Positions 18,640 through 28,391 of a stretch of DNA of 64,000 bases are shown piece after piece (positions within the stretch are counted from its first letter, which is position 1; every line of letters starts with the position of its first letter). A model generated the notes under the pieces. It searched no databases. It saw only the letters and a list, made by a program, of their open reading frames with translations, and was not told the DNA's origin. Origin of the DNA: Roseateles toxinivorans (lineage in GTDB: Bacteria; Pseudomonadota; Gammaproteobacteria; Burkholderiales; Burkholderiaceae_C); assembly GCF_004362525.1 (NCBI RefSeq), contig NZ_SNXS01000003.1, positions 496,001 to 560,000 of the forward strand, written 5' to 3'. Made by a program: the position numbers and the translations under genes.

Positions 18640-20236
18640 TGGCTTGGCGGGGCCCCGGATTCCATCCGGGCTACCCGGCTCCTGTAGCCCGGATGAAGCG
18701 CAGCGCAATCCGGGGGCCCCGCGGCTTGAGCTGCAGGGCATCAGCAAGCAGTACCCGGCGGTCAAGGCCAATGACCAGGTCAGCCTGATCGTGCGTGCCG
18801 GCGAGATCCATGCCGTGCTGGGCGAGAACGGCGCCGGCAAGTCCACCCTGATGAAGATCATCTACGGCGCCGTCAAGCCCGATGCCGGACGCATATTGTG
18901 GAACGGTGAGCCGGTGCAGGTGGCCAGCCCGGCACAGGCACGGGTCCTGGGCATCAGCATGGTCTATCAGCACTTCTCGCTGTTCGATACCTTGACCGCC
19001 GCGCAGAACGTCTGGCTGGGGCTGGACAAGTCGTTCACGTTGGCCCAGGTCACGGCGCGCATTATCGAGGTGGCGGCCGAGTATGGGCTGGAGGTTGATC
19101 CGCTGCGGCCGGTGCACACGTTGTCGGTCGGTGAGCGCCAGCGCGTCGAGATCGTGCGCGCGCTGCTGACGAATCCGCAGCTGCTGATACTTGACGAGCC
19201 GACTTCAGTCCTGACCCCGCAGGCGGTCGATAAGCTGTTCGTCACCTTGCGCGTGCTGGCCGACAAGGGCTGCTCCATCCTCTACATCAGCCACAAGCTG
19301 GACGAGATCCGCGCGCTGTGCCAGCGCTGCACGGTGCTGCGCGCCGGCCAGGTGACCGGCGAGGTCGATCCGCGGCAGGAGAGCAATGCCAGCCTGTCTC
19401 GGCTGATGATTGGGGCCGAGCCGCCGCAGCTGCAGCATGTGCAGGCCCATGCCGGTGCCGTGGCGCTGGAGGTCAAGGCGCTGAGCCTGGTCAAGCAGTC
19501 GCCGTTCGGCACCACGCTCAGCGGCATCTCGCTGCTACTGCGGGCTGGCGAGATCCTCGGCCTGGCCGGGGTCTCGGGCAATGGCCAGCAGGAGTTGATG
19601 GCGGTGCTCAGCGGCGAAGACCCTCGCGCACCGACGGGCAGCGTGCGGCTGTTCGGTCAGGACGTGGCCCGCGCCAGCCCCCGCTCGCGACGCAGGCGCG
19701 GCCTGCATTTCGTGCCCGAGGAGCGGCTGGGCCGCGGCGCGGTGCCGACGCTGTCGCTGGCGCAGAACACGCTGCTGACCCGCACCGAGGCGGTCAACCG
19801 CTGGGGCTGGATAGACACCGGACGCGTCGAGCGCCTGGCGCAGGACTTGATCGCCCGCTTCAAGGTGCGGGCCGGTGGTGCTGGCGCGGCGGCCAAGAGC
19901 CTGTCGGGCGGCAATCTGCAGAAGTTCATTGTCGGCCGCGAGATCGAGGCAGGCCCGAAACTGTTGATCATTTCGCAGCCGACCTGGGGCGTTGACGTGG
20001 GCGCGGCGGCGCAGATACGTGCCGAGCTGCTGAAGCTGCGCGACGGCGGCTGCGCCATCCTGGTCGTCAGCGAGGAGCTGGACGAGCTGTTCGAGCTCAG
20101 CGACCGGCTGGTGGTGATGGCACAGGGCCGGGTCTCGCCATCGCTGCCGATTGCGGAAGCGACGATAGAGAAGATTGGTGAATGGATGAGCGGTTTGTGG
20201 AATCAGTCGGGGGAGCGCGAACATGCTGAAGCTTGA
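18626..20236 (+). CDS. Nucleoside-type ABC importer, duplicated ATP-binding protein
   Basis: A 536-aa protein with two ABC ATPase domains, like YufO/NupO and RbsA. Domain 1 has Walker A GENGAGKST, signature LSVGERQRVEIVRALL and Walker B LLILDEPTS. Domain 2 has a degenerate Walker A (GVSGNGQQE), signature LSGGNLQKFIVGREI and IISQPTWGVDVG, as usual for the family. Two permeases and a Bmp-type lipoprotein follow. The first ATG giving a full product is at 18626, inside the end of guaD. Consequently about 30 N-terminal residues are encoded by a REP-like hairpin repeat (18651-18720) before homology begins at LELQGISKQYPAVKAND. No in-frame ATG/GTG/TTG follows the repeat before that point. Confidence 0.93.
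   Translation: MRDHDGLAGPRIPSGLPGSCSPDEAQRNPGAPRLELQGISKQYPAVKANDQVSLIVRAGEIHAVLGENGAGKSTLMKIIYGAVKPDAGRILWNGEPVQVASPAQARVLGISMVYQHFSLFDTLTAAQNVWLGLDKSFTLAQVTARIIEVAAEYGLEVDPLRPVHTLSVGERQRVEIVRALLTNPQLLILDEPTSVLTPQAVDKLFVTLRVLADKGCSILYISHKLDEIRALCQRCTVLRAGQVTGEVDPRQESNASLSRLMIGAEPPQLQHVQAHAGAVALEVKALSLVKQSPFGTTLSGISLLLRAGEILGLAGVSGNGQQELMAVLSGEDPRAPTGSVRLFGQDVARASPRSRRRRGLHFVPEERLGRGAVPTLSLAQNTLLTRTEAVNRWGWIDTGRVERLAQDLIARFKVRAGGAGAAAKSLSGGNLQKFIVGREIEAGPKLLIISQPTWGVDVGAAAQIRAELLKLRDGGCAILVVSEELDELFELSDRLVVMAQGRVSPSLPIAEATIEKIGEWMSGLWNQSGEREHAEA
18651..18720. repeat. REP-like hairpin repeat inside the ABC ATPase 5' coding region
   Basis: CATCCGGGCTAC (18663-18674) pairs perfectly with GTAGCCCGGATG further on. 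Outer arms GGCCCCGGATT and AATCCGGGGGCC also pair apart from one bulged base. The core GTAGCCCGGATGAAGCGCAG with ...CGCAATCCGGG is a short repeat that I recall scattered through many beta- and gammaproteobacterial genomes, normally between genes. Here it lies inside a reading frame. Confidence 0.75.
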
Positions 20237-21311
20237 AGTCAGGCCGCAGCCCTCGAAGTTGATGGCCGTGGCCTCGCCGCTGCTGGCGCTGGCCCTGACC
20301 GTGCTGCTGGGCATAGGCCTGTTCCTGCTGCTGGGCAAGGACCCGCTGCGCGGCCTGCAGATGTTCTTCTGGGAGCCGATCAAGTCGGCCTATGCCTGGT
20401 CGGAGCTTGGCGTCAAGGCCACGCCGCTGGTGCTGATCGCGCTGGGGCTGGCGGTGTGCTTTCGCTCCAATGTCTGGAACATCGGCGCCGAGGGCCAGTT
20501 CGTCGTCGGCGCCTGCTGCGCCGGCTGGGTGGCGATGCAGGCCGATGCCGAATCGAGCCGGCTGATCGTGGTCTGGATACTGCTGGCGGGTGCACTGGGC
20601 GGCATGGCCTGGGCAGGCATCACCGCGCTGCTGCGAGACCGCTTCAATGCCAACGAGATACTGGTCAGCCTGATGCTGGTCTATGTGGCCGAGATGCTGC
20701 TGGGCTATCTGGTCTACGGCCCCTGGAAAGACCCCAAGGGTTACAACTTCCCGCAGACCATCACCTTTCTGGCGGTGACCAAGATCCCGCGCCTGTTCGA
20801 TGGCTGGCGGGTCAATATCGGTGTGCTGATTGCGCTGGCCTCCGTGCTGCTGTTCTGGGTGCTGTTGTTCCGCACGTACATGGGCTTTCAGCTGCAGGTT
20901 GGCGGGCTGGCGCCTGCCGCAGCGCGTTATGCCGGCTTCTCGTCGCGGCGCGCGCTGTGGACGGCGTTGTTGCTGTCCGGCGGCATGGCGGGTCTGGCCG
21001 GCGGGCTGGAGGCCGCCGGTCCGCTGGGCCAGCTGACGCCCTATGTGCCGGCCGGCTATGGCTTTGCGGCCATCATCGTGGCCTTTGTCGGGCGGCTGCA
21101 TCCGGTGGGCATCGTGTTCTCGGCCATTCTGATGAGCATGTTCTATATCGGTGGTGAACTGGCGCAGTCGCGCCTGGGCCTGCCCAAATCGCTGACCGGG
21201 GTGTTCCAGGGCCTGCTGCTGTTCACCCTGCTTGCCTGCGACACCTTGATCCACTACCGGCTGCGCTGGGCCACCAGGCCCGCCGCCGTCACTGCAACCG
21301 GAGCCACCTGA
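20223..21311 (+). CDS. Nucleoside-type ABC importer permease 1
   Basis: A 362-aa polytopic membrane protein of the BPD_transp_2 (RbsC/LivH-like) group, matching YufP/NupP. The hallmark VCFRSNVWNIGAEGQFVVGA near residues 78-97 and AALLRDRFNANEILVSLMLV are clear. About nine or ten hydrophobic helices are visible. It overlaps the ATPase gene by 14 bp and the next permease by one base. The operon context (guaD, adenosine deaminase) suggests purine nucleosides or bases as cargo. Confidence 0.92.
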   Translation: MLKLEVRPQPSKLMAVASPLLALALTVLLGIGLFLLLGKDPLRGLQMFFWEPIKSAYAWSELGVKATPLVLIALGLAVCFRSNVWNIGAEGQFVVGACCAGWVAMQADAESSRLIVVWILLAGALGGMAWAGITALLRDRFNANEILVSLMLVYVAEMLLGYLVYGPWKDPKGYNFPQTITFLAVTKIPRLFDGWRVNIGVLIALASVLLFWVLLFRTYMGFQLQVGGLAPAAARYAGFSSRRALWTALLLSGGMAGLAGGLEAAGPLGQLTPYVPAGYGFAAIIVAFVGRLHPVGIVFSAILMSMFYIGGELAQSRLGLPKSLTGVFQGLLLFTLLACDTLIHYRLRWATRPAAVTATGAT

Positions 21312-22231
21312 TGGAAGGCATTGCTTTGCTGCTGGCCGCCACCTTGAACGCGGGCACGGTGCTGGCGATCGCCGGCCTGGGCCTGTTGATCAACGAGCGC
21401 GCCGGCATCGTCAACCTGGGCGCCGAGGGCCTGATGCTGGTGGCGGCCATCGCCGGCTTTGCCACCGCCGTGCACACCGGCAATGACTGGCTGGCCTTTG
21501 CGGCAGGGGCCGGGGCGGGCGCGCTGATGGCCATGGTCTTCGGCCTGCTGGTGATCTGGCTCAACACCAACCAGTACGCGGCCGGCCTGGCGCTGAGCCT
21601 GTTCGGCACCGGATTCTCTGCCTTTGTCGGCATCCGCTATGCGCAGGAGAAGTTGACCGAGCGGGCGCGCTTCGAAATTCCGTTCCTGTCGGACATTCCC
21701 TTCCTCGGTTCGGCCCTGTTCAAGCAGCATCCGATGGTGTACTTCGCCATTGCGCTGGCCGCCGGCCTGGCCTGGTTCCTCTACCGCTCGCGCGCCGGCC
21801 TGGTGTTGAGGGCGGTCGGTGAGTCGCCCGAATCGGCCCATGCGCTGGGCTATCCGGTGCGTCGCATCCGGCTTGCCGCGGTGATGGTCGGTGGCGCGTT
21901 GTGCGGCGTGGCCGGCGCCTATGTGTCTGTGATCTACACCTCGCTGTGGGTAGAGGGCATGATCGCCGGCAAGGGCTGGATCGCGCTGGCCCTGACCACC
22001 TTCGCCACTTGGCGCCCGGCCCGAGTGCTCTTGGGCGCCTATCTGTTCGGCGGGGTGACGATGCTGCAGTTCCATCTGCAGGGCCAGGGCGTCGAGGTCG
22101 CCAGCCAGCTGCTGAGCATGCTGCCCTACGTTTCGACCATCGTCGTGCTGGTGCTGATCTCGCGCAATGCCGGTTTCATCCGCGTCAATATGCCGGCCTC
22201 GCTGGGTAAGCCGTTTTTCCCGGGGTCCTGA
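21311..22231 (+). CDS. Nucleoside-type ABC importer permease 2
   Basis: A 306-aa membrane protein, partner of the preceding permease (YufQ/NupQ-like). It has LLINERAGIVNLGAEGLMLV near residues 28-47, the counterpart of the first permease's motif, then AAGLALSLFGTGFSAFVG and RAVGESPESAHALGYPVRRIR. About eight helices. The ATG shares its A with the TGA of the previous gene, so the two permeases are translationally coupled and should assemble as a heterodimer. Confidence 0.92.
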   Translation: MEGIALLLAATLNAGTVLAIAGLGLLINERAGIVNLGAEGLMLVAAIAGFATAVHTGNDWLAFAAGAGAGALMAMVFGLLVIWLNTNQYAAGLALSLFGTGFSAFVGIRYAQEKLTERARFEIPFLSDIPFLGSALFKQHPMVYFAIALAAGLAWFLYRSRAGLVLRAVGESPESAHALGYPVRRIRLAAVMVGGALCGVAGAYVSVIYTSLWVEGMIAGKGWIALALTTFATWRPARVLLGAYLFGGVTMLQFHLQGQGVEVASQLLSMLPYVSTIVVLVLISRNAGFIRVNMPASLGKPFFPGS

Positions 22232-22295
22232 TCAAGGGCGTCGGCACGAATCCTGCTCATAATCCTTTTTTCTCCCATCCACTTTCGGAGCCTCC

Positions 22296-23453
22296 ATGAC
22301 ATCCCCATCCAAGCGCCATCTGCTGAAGCTCGCCGGCTGGTCCACCCTGGCCGTCACCGCCGCCCTGGTCGGCTGCGGCAAGAAAGAAGAGGCGGCCGCA
22401 CCGGCAGCCCCCGCACCGGCCTCGGCCGCCGCGCCCAAGCCCGAGCCGCTGAAGATCGCCTTTGCCTATGTGGGCCCGGTGGGCGATGGCGGCTGGACCT
22501 TTGCGCACGACAACGCACGCAAGGCGGTCGAGAAAGAATTCGGCGACAAGGTCGTGACCAGCTTCGTCGAAAAGGTGCCCGAGGCGGCCGATGCCGAGCG
22601 CGTGTTCCGCGACATGGTGGGCCAGGGCAACAAGCTGATCTTCGGCACCACCTTCGGCTATATGGAACCGATGCTGAAGACGGCACCCGATGCCAAGGAT
22701 GTGAAGTTCGAGCATGCCACCGGCTACAAGCAGGCCGACAATCTGCGCACCTATGACTCGCGCACCTACGAGGGTGCCTATATGGCCGGCGTGATCGCCG
22801 GCAAGATGACCAAGACCAATGTGCTCGGCGTGGTCGGTTCCATCCCCATCCCCGAGGTGATCCGCAACATCAATGCCTTCACCCTGGGTGCGCAAAGCAC
22901 CAACCCCAAGATCAAGACCAAGGTGGTCTGGGTCAACGAGTGGTTCAACCCGCCCAAGGAAACCGAGGCCGCGCAAAGCCTGATCAATGGCGGCGCCGAC
23001 GTGCTGATGCAGAACACCGACTCCTCGGCAGTCTTGCAGACCGCCGAGAAGAACGGCAAGTACGCCTTCGGCTGGGACAGCGACATGACGGCCTACGGTC
23101 CCAAGGCCCATCTGGCCTCGGCGGTGATCAACTGGGGCCCGTACTACATCAAGGCCGTGGGCGAGGCGCTTGAGGGCAAGTGGACCGGCAACCAGCACAG
23201 CTGGTGGGGTGTCAAGGAAGGTGCGATCGACATCGTTTCCGTCGCCGAATTCGTACCGGCCGATGTCAAGGAATCGGTCGAGAAGGTCAAGGCCGGCCTT
23301 AAAGACGGCAGCTTCCAGATCTGGAAGGGCCCCATCATCGGCTCCGACGGCAAGGAACAGTTGAAGAAGGATGAGGTCGCCGACGACAAGTTCTTGAGCG
23401 GCATCGGCTTCTACGTCAAGGGCGTGGAAGGCAAGGTTCCGAGCAGCAAGTAA
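22296..23453 (+). CDS. BmpA/Med-family nucleoside-binding lipoprotein
   Basis: The 385-aa receptor of the ABC importer. A signal peptide with an RHLLKLAGW start ends in a lipobox ALVGC at about residues 23-27, followed by a Lys/Glu/Ala/Pro linker and the binding domain. Bmp-family landmarks are FAYVGPVGDGGWTFAHDNAR, IFGTTFGYMEPM, YEGAYMAGVIAGKMTKTN and ALEGKWTGNQHSWWGVKEG. Related proteins bind purine nucleosides. It is 64 bp after the last permease and is followed by a strong terminator, ending the importer operon. Confidence 0.93.
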   Translation: MTSPSKRHLLKLAGWSTLAVTAALVGCGKKEEAAAPAAPAPASAAAPKPEPLKIAFAYVGPVGDGGWTFAHDNARKAVEKEFGDKVVTSFVEKVPEAADAERVFRDMVGQGNKLIFGTTFGYMEPMLKTAPDAKDVKFEHATGYKQADNLRTYDSRTYEGAYMAGVIAGKMTKTNVLGVVGSIPIPEVIRNINAFTLGAQSTNPKIKTKVVWVNEWFNPPKETEAAQSLINGGADVLMQNTDSSAVLQTAEKNGKYAFGWDSDMTAYGPKAHLASAVINWGPYYIKAVGEALEGKWTGNQHSWWGVKEGAIDIVSVAEFVPADVKESVEKVKAGLKDGSFQIWKGPIIGSDGKEQLKKDEVADDKFLSGIGFYVKGVEGKVPSSK

Positions 23454-24572
<1,119 letters not shown>

Positions 24573-24580
24573 GGCACATA

Positions 24581-24601
24581 GCCCCCCCGAATGCAGGGGG
24601 C
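24581..24601 (+). terminator. GC hairpin after add
   Basis: GCCCCC and GGGGGC flank a loop containing GAATGCA directly after the add stop. There is no T tract. It may end the nucleoside genes before the exopolysaccharide cluster. Confidence 0.4.
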
Positions 24602-24639
24602 CAAATGGCGTATTGCCGGCCCTGAAATGGCAAAAACAA

Positions 24640-24651
24640 CCTAGTTCTAGG
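24640..24651. promoter_or_regulatory. Palindrome upstream of the PEP-CTERM/exopolysaccharide region
   Basis: CCTAG-TT-CTAGG lies 68 bp before the PEP-CTERM protein start. The two 5-bp arms and position suggest a LuxR/NarL-type activator site for the adjacent PEP-CTERM gene or the polysaccharide cluster. No matching regulator gene is in the window. Confidence 0.35.
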
Positions 24652-24718
24652 GGTATGGCTCCTCAAGCCTGTCGGTCATCATCAAAACGTTGGTCCTGTC
24701 CACCACCGGAGGTTTTTG

Positions 24719-25435
24719 ATGATGCTCAAGCTCCTTTCCACGGCTGCCGCTGCTGCCTTCAGCCTGGTGCTGGCAGGGGTGGCCCAGGCGGTGCCGCTCA
24801 ACACGACCTTCGTGGCCGAGCCGTATCTCGTCACCATGCTGCCCGGCACGACCTCGGCGCTGCGACCCGAGCTGGCCGGCACGGTGCTGGAGGATGACGT
24901 CCAGTCCTTCTCCTATGGCTCGGTGTCCGGCACGGTGCAGAGCCGGGTGGTGCGCGAGGATGTGGCCGGCACGCTGGACTTCTACTGGCGCATCGAGGTG
25001 GACCCCAATTCCCTGGGCACGGTGCCCGAGTTCATGGTCCGGGACTTCGGCTACAGCCATCTGACCGACGCGGACTTCCGCATCGACGGCCTCGGGTCGT
25101 CCTTCCCCTACGCCGCCCTGGTGTTCAATCCCGCCGCAGCACCGACCGGTGTGATCGACTTCATCATGGGTCCACCGGTGCAAGCCGGTTCCGGGTCGCT
25201 GTTCGTGTTCCTGCGCACCTCGGCCACCGACTATGCGAAGACCGCCGTCTATGTGGTCGGCAATCCCTTCACTGCCGATCAGGCCGCGTTCAATCTGACC
25301 TTTGCTCCAGTGCCCGAGCCGGCCTCCTGGCTGATGCTGGGTCTGGGTCTGGCAGCGCTGGGTTGTACTTCGCAGAGCCGTTCCCGGCAGCGTCAGCGTC
25401 TGGATGACTTGACTCGCGCCCCCCAGCGAGTCTAG
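24719..25435 (+). CDS. PEP-CTERM exported protein of unknown function
   Basis: A 238-aa protein with a signal peptide (ending about GVAQA), a beta-rich middle without recognised domain, and a C-terminal VPEPASWLMLGLGLAALG plus basic residues: the sorting signal for exosortase. The ATG at 24719 has GGAGG 6 bp upstream; an ATG at 24722 and a TTG at 24716 are alternatives. PEP-CTERM proteins are typically linked to exopolysaccharide loci, and this one stands just before the cluster beginning at 25510. Exosortase itself is elsewhere in the genome. Confidence 0.85.
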   Translation: MMLKLLSTAAAAAFSLVLAGVAQAVPLNTTFVAEPYLVTMLPGTTSALRPELAGTVLEDDVQSFSYGSVSGTVQSRVVREDVAGTLDFYWRIEVDPNSLGTVPEFMVRDFGYSHLTDADFRIDGLGSSFPYAALVFNPAAAPTGVIDFIMGPPVQAGSGSLFVFLRTSATDYAKTAVYVVGNPFTADQAAFNLTFAPVPEPASWLMLGLGLAALGCTSQSRSRQRQRLDDLTRAPQRV

Positions 25436-25509
25436 CCAGCCCGTGCTTGGCGCGAGCTTTCGCGCCGAAGGCCGTTCAGCTTGTATCCGAACCACCTTTG
25501 GAACGAAAC

Positions 25510-26220
25510 ATGAGGGGAACCACCGTGACCGACGCTGCCGCCTACACCAACAGTGCCGAGGGCCGAGACGCGCCCACAGCCACGCCAATTCCCGTGCTCG
25601 CGGGCGCCGATCCGAGCCTGGCTCACCGCCTGTTCGAGATTGCTTTTTCGGCCGTCGTACTGGTGCTGACCGCGCCCGTGATGCTGCTGATTGCGCTGGT
25701 CATCCGCCTGGACGGACCGGGCCCGGTGCTGTTCTTCCAGCAACGGCTGGGCAAGAACGGCAAGCCCTTCACCTTCGTCAAGTTCCGTACCCTGCATGCC
25801 GATGCCCGGCAGCGCTTTCCCGAGCTTTACGCCTACCAGTACAGCCATGAGGAACTGGCCGATCTGAAGTTCAAGATCGACAACGACCCGCGCGTCACCC
25901 GCTGCGGGGTCTGGCTGCGCAAGTCAAGCCTCGATGAGCTGCCCAATTTCTGGAATGTGCTGACCGGCGACATGGCCCTGGTCGGCCCGCGGCCCGAGAT
26001 TCCGGAGATGCTGCGCTACTACCACGGCGAGATGCTGATGAAGTTCAGCGTGCGACCCGGCGTCACCGGGCCGGCTCAGATCTCTGGCAGGGGGCGGCTG
26101 AAGTTCACCGACACGGTGGCCTACGACCTGGAGTATGTGCGGCAGCACTCGTTTCGCTACGACCTGAAGGTGCTGGTGAAGACCTTGCAGAAGGTGTTGA
26201 TGCACGACGGAGCCTTCTGA
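25510..26220 (+). CDS. Undecaprenyl-phosphate sugar-1-phosphate transferase (initiating)
   Basis: A 236-aa bacterial sugar transferase (WcaJ/EpsL C-terminal type) that loads the first sugar phosphate onto undecaprenyl phosphate at the inner membrane. One N-terminal membrane segment (FEIAFSAVVLVLTAPVMLLIALV) is followed by the catalytic core: FFQQRLGKNGKPFTFVKFRT, KSSLDELPNFWNVLTGDM, LVGPRPEIPEM and RPGVTGPAQISGRG. It is a short form without the N-terminal CoA-binding-like and extra membrane part of WcaJ. The start at 25510 is preferred to the in-frame 25447 because of AAC-ATG-AGG context and domain length. It opens the polysaccharide operon. Confidence 0.92.
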   Translation: MRGTTVTDAAAYTNSAEGRDAPTATPIPVLAGADPSLAHRLFEIAFSAVVLVLTAPVMLLIALVIRLDGPGPVLFFQQRLGKNGKPFTFVKFRTLHADARQRFPELYAYQYSHEELADLKFKIDNDPRVTRCGVWLRKSSLDELPNFWNVLTGDMALVGPRPEIPEMLRYYHGEMLMKFSVRPGVTGPAQISGRGRLKFTDTVAYDLEYVRQHSFRYDLKVLVKTLQKVLMHDGAF

Positions 26221-26221
26221 C

Positions 26222-27208
26222 ATGAGCGCCACCCTCAACCATCGCAGCAGCCTGGCCGGCAAGCGCGTGCTCGTCACCGGCGCCAGCGGCTTCATCGGCA
26301 GCCATCTGGTCCACAGGCTGAATGAGCTGGACGCGCAGACCAGCGGCCTGGCGCGCAGCCCGGGTCGACTGCGCCAGCATCTCAGCGACGCCCAGAGCTT
26401 TGTGGCCTGCGATCTGCGCGATCCGGAGCAGACGCGCGAAACCGTGCTCAATCTGCGACCACAGATCGTCATTCACCTCGCCGCCCATCCCGATGGACGC
26501 GAGGACGGGCCGCAGACCGCGGCCGTGCTGGCCACCAATGTGACGGCGCTCAGCCATCTGCTGGAGGCCCTGCGCGAGTTGCCCGCCGTGTCCCTGGTCT
26601 ACAGCGATTCGGTCAAGGTCTACGGCAATGGTGACGTGCCCTATCGCAGCGAGCAGCCGCTGCAGCCCTTGTCCACCTACGCCGTGTCCAAGCTCGCGGG
26701 CTGGGGTCTGGTCGATGTCTATCGCCGGGTGCATGGCCTGCAGGCCGTTTGTCTGCGTCCCACCCTGGTCTATGGCCCCGGTCAGGGCTTCAATCTGTTC
26801 ACCTTCCTGCTCAATGCGATAGCGGCCGGTGCGCCCGAGATCGGGCTGGATGGCGGCTCGCAAACCCGTGACCCGCTCTATATCGATGACACGGTCGATG
26901 CCTTCATCGCGGCCGCCGAGCACTGCCAGTCGCTCAGTGGCAGCGTGCTGCCGCTCGGTGGCGGCCGCGAGATCACCGTGCAGGCGCTGGCCGAGCTGGC
27001 CGTGGGCCTGATGGGCGGGCAGCAGCGGGTGGTGTGCCGGCCGACCTGCGTGCGGCCCACCGAGACCTTCCGCAGCTGGTGCGACAACGCCGAGATCTCC
27101 CAGGCACTGGGCTGGACACCGCGCACCTCGCTGGAAGACGGCATCGCGCGCACGGCGGAGTTCCTCAACGCGGCGCGCGTCGCACCCAGGCAGGCCGAAG
27201 AGGTATGA
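26222..27208 (+). CDS. NAD-dependent sugar epimerase/dehydratase 1
   Basis: A 328-aa extended SDR enzyme acting on nucleotide sugars. The N-terminal cofactor motif VLVTGASGFIGSH (about 16-28) and catalytic Y153-x3-K157 in YAVSK are present, followed by the substrate-side PTLVYGPGQGFNLFTFLLNAI. It starts one base after the transferase stop and overlaps the next gene by 4 bp. Exact reaction (4-epimerisation, dehydration, reduction) cannot be assigned. Confidence 0.88.
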   Translation: MSATLNHRSSLAGKRVLVTGASGFIGSHLVHRLNELDAQTSGLARSPGRLRQHLSDAQSFVACDLRDPEQTRETVLNLRPQIVIHLAAHPDGREDGPQTAAVLATNVTALSHLLEALRELPAVSLVYSDSVKVYGNGDVPYRSEQPLQPLSTYAVSKLAGWGLVDVYRRVHGLQAVCLRPTLVYGPGQGFNLFTFLLNAIAAGAPEIGLDGGSQTRDPLYIDDTVDAFIAAAEHCQSLSGSVLPLGGGREITVQALAELAVGLMGGQQRVVCRPTCVRPTETFRSWCDNAEISQALGWTPRTSLEDGIARTAEFLNAARVAPRQAEEV

Positions 27209-28350
27209 CGATGTCGCTGGCAGACCGGTTGCTGCAGAAGATTCCGCAATACACGCGCAACGCGAGGCATCTGCGCTCGGTGGTGCAGCATGGCACGCCG
27301 GGCAAATGGGCCAATCTGGCGCGCGTCGAGTACGAGCGCATGCGCAAGCGCATACAGGTGGCCAGCCACCCCTATCTGCTGATCATCGATCCCTGCAATT
27401 TCTGCAATCTGCGCTGCCCGCTGTGCCCCACCGGGCTGAACGATCTGGGACGCGAGCAGTCGATGCTGTCGTTCGAGCACTTCAAACACTACTTCGATCC
27501 GCACGCACCCTATCTGTTCGAGGCCTATCTGCACAACTGGGGCGAGTCGCTGATCAACAAGGACGTGTTCCGCATGATCGACTATGCCCAGTCGCGCAAT
27601 GTGGGCACGAACCTGAGCTCGAACATGGTCATCCCGACCTCGGATGACCTCGACCAGCTGATCGACAGCGGGCTGGAGTATCTGGTCGTGTCGCTGGACG
27701 GCGCCACGCCCGAGACCTATTCGAAGTACCGCATTCGCGGCGACTTTGACCGCGTGCTGGCGAACATGACCGAGCTGATACGTCGGCGCAATGCGCGGGG
27801 CAAGAAGACGCCGGTGGTCGAGTGGCAGTACATCGTCATGAAGCCCAACGAGCATGAGGTGGCCCAGGCCGAGGCGATGGCCAAGAAGATAGGCGTGGAC
27901 CTGATCCGCTTCATCCCGGTGGGCATGCCCTTCGAGTTCCGCAACCGCCAGGAGGTGGCCGACGTCTGGTACCCGGAGAGCGTCAAGGGCCGCAAGGACA
28001 GCGACGGCACCGAGCAGCAGTTCGGCCAGGCCGGCAAGCCGGGGCCCTGCTTCTACCTCTACCGCTCGATGGTGGTCAACCCGGACGGCGGCATCTCGCC
28101 CTGCTGCGTGGTCTATCGCAAGAACCGCGATTTCGGCCAGCTCGATCCCGAGCAAGGCATAGATCTGCCGCGGCTGTGGAACAGCGAGAAGTACCAGTCG
28201 GCCCGCTCGCTGTTCTCGCCCGAGGTGCTGCAGGGCCGCAAGCCCACCGTCTGCGATACCTGCGACATCTTTGCCTACCACCCTTCCAAGGCCAGGCCGC
28301 GACGACGACCCGAGGGCGAGCCCATCCAGCTGCACCGCAGCAAGTCCTGA
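27205..28350 (+). CDS. Radical SAM enzyme with SPASM-like C-terminal domain
   Basis: A 381-aa radical SAM protein. The 4Fe-4S motif C67-x3-C71-x2-C74 lies in CNFCNLRCPLCPTG, with an extra C64 before it. The GGE-like segment is HNWGESLIN. The C-terminal part has cysteines in PGPCFYLYRSMVVNPDGG, ISPCCVVY and TVCDTCDIF, consistent with SPASM auxiliary cluster binding. The ATG at 27205 overlaps the epimerase stop (ATGA); an ATG at 27211 is an alternative. Related proteins occur in some surface-polysaccharide loci and may perform sugar epimerisation, deoxygenation or another modification, but the reaction here is unknown. Confidence 0.87.
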   Translation: MTMSLADRLLQKIPQYTRNARHLRSVVQHGTPGKWANLARVEYERMRKRIQVASHPYLLIIDPCNFCNLRCPLCPTGLNDLGREQSMLSFEHFKHYFDPHAPYLFEAYLHNWGESLINKDVFRMIDYAQSRNVGTNLSSNMVIPTSDDLDQLIDSGLEYLVVSLDGATPETYSKYRIRGDFDRVLANMTELIRRRNARGKKTPVVEWQYIVMKPNEHEVAQAEAMAKKIGVDLIRFIPVGMPFEFRNRQEVADVWYPESVKGRKDSDGTEQQFGQAGKPGPCFYLYRSMVVNPDGGISPCCVVYRKNRDFGQLDPEQGIDLPRLWNSEKYQSARSLFSPEVLQGRKPTVCDTCDIFAYHPSKARPRRRPEGEPIQLHRSKS

Positions 28351-28391
28351 GGGATGGGTGGAAGCAGAATAAAAATGTTGGGAGAAACCTG

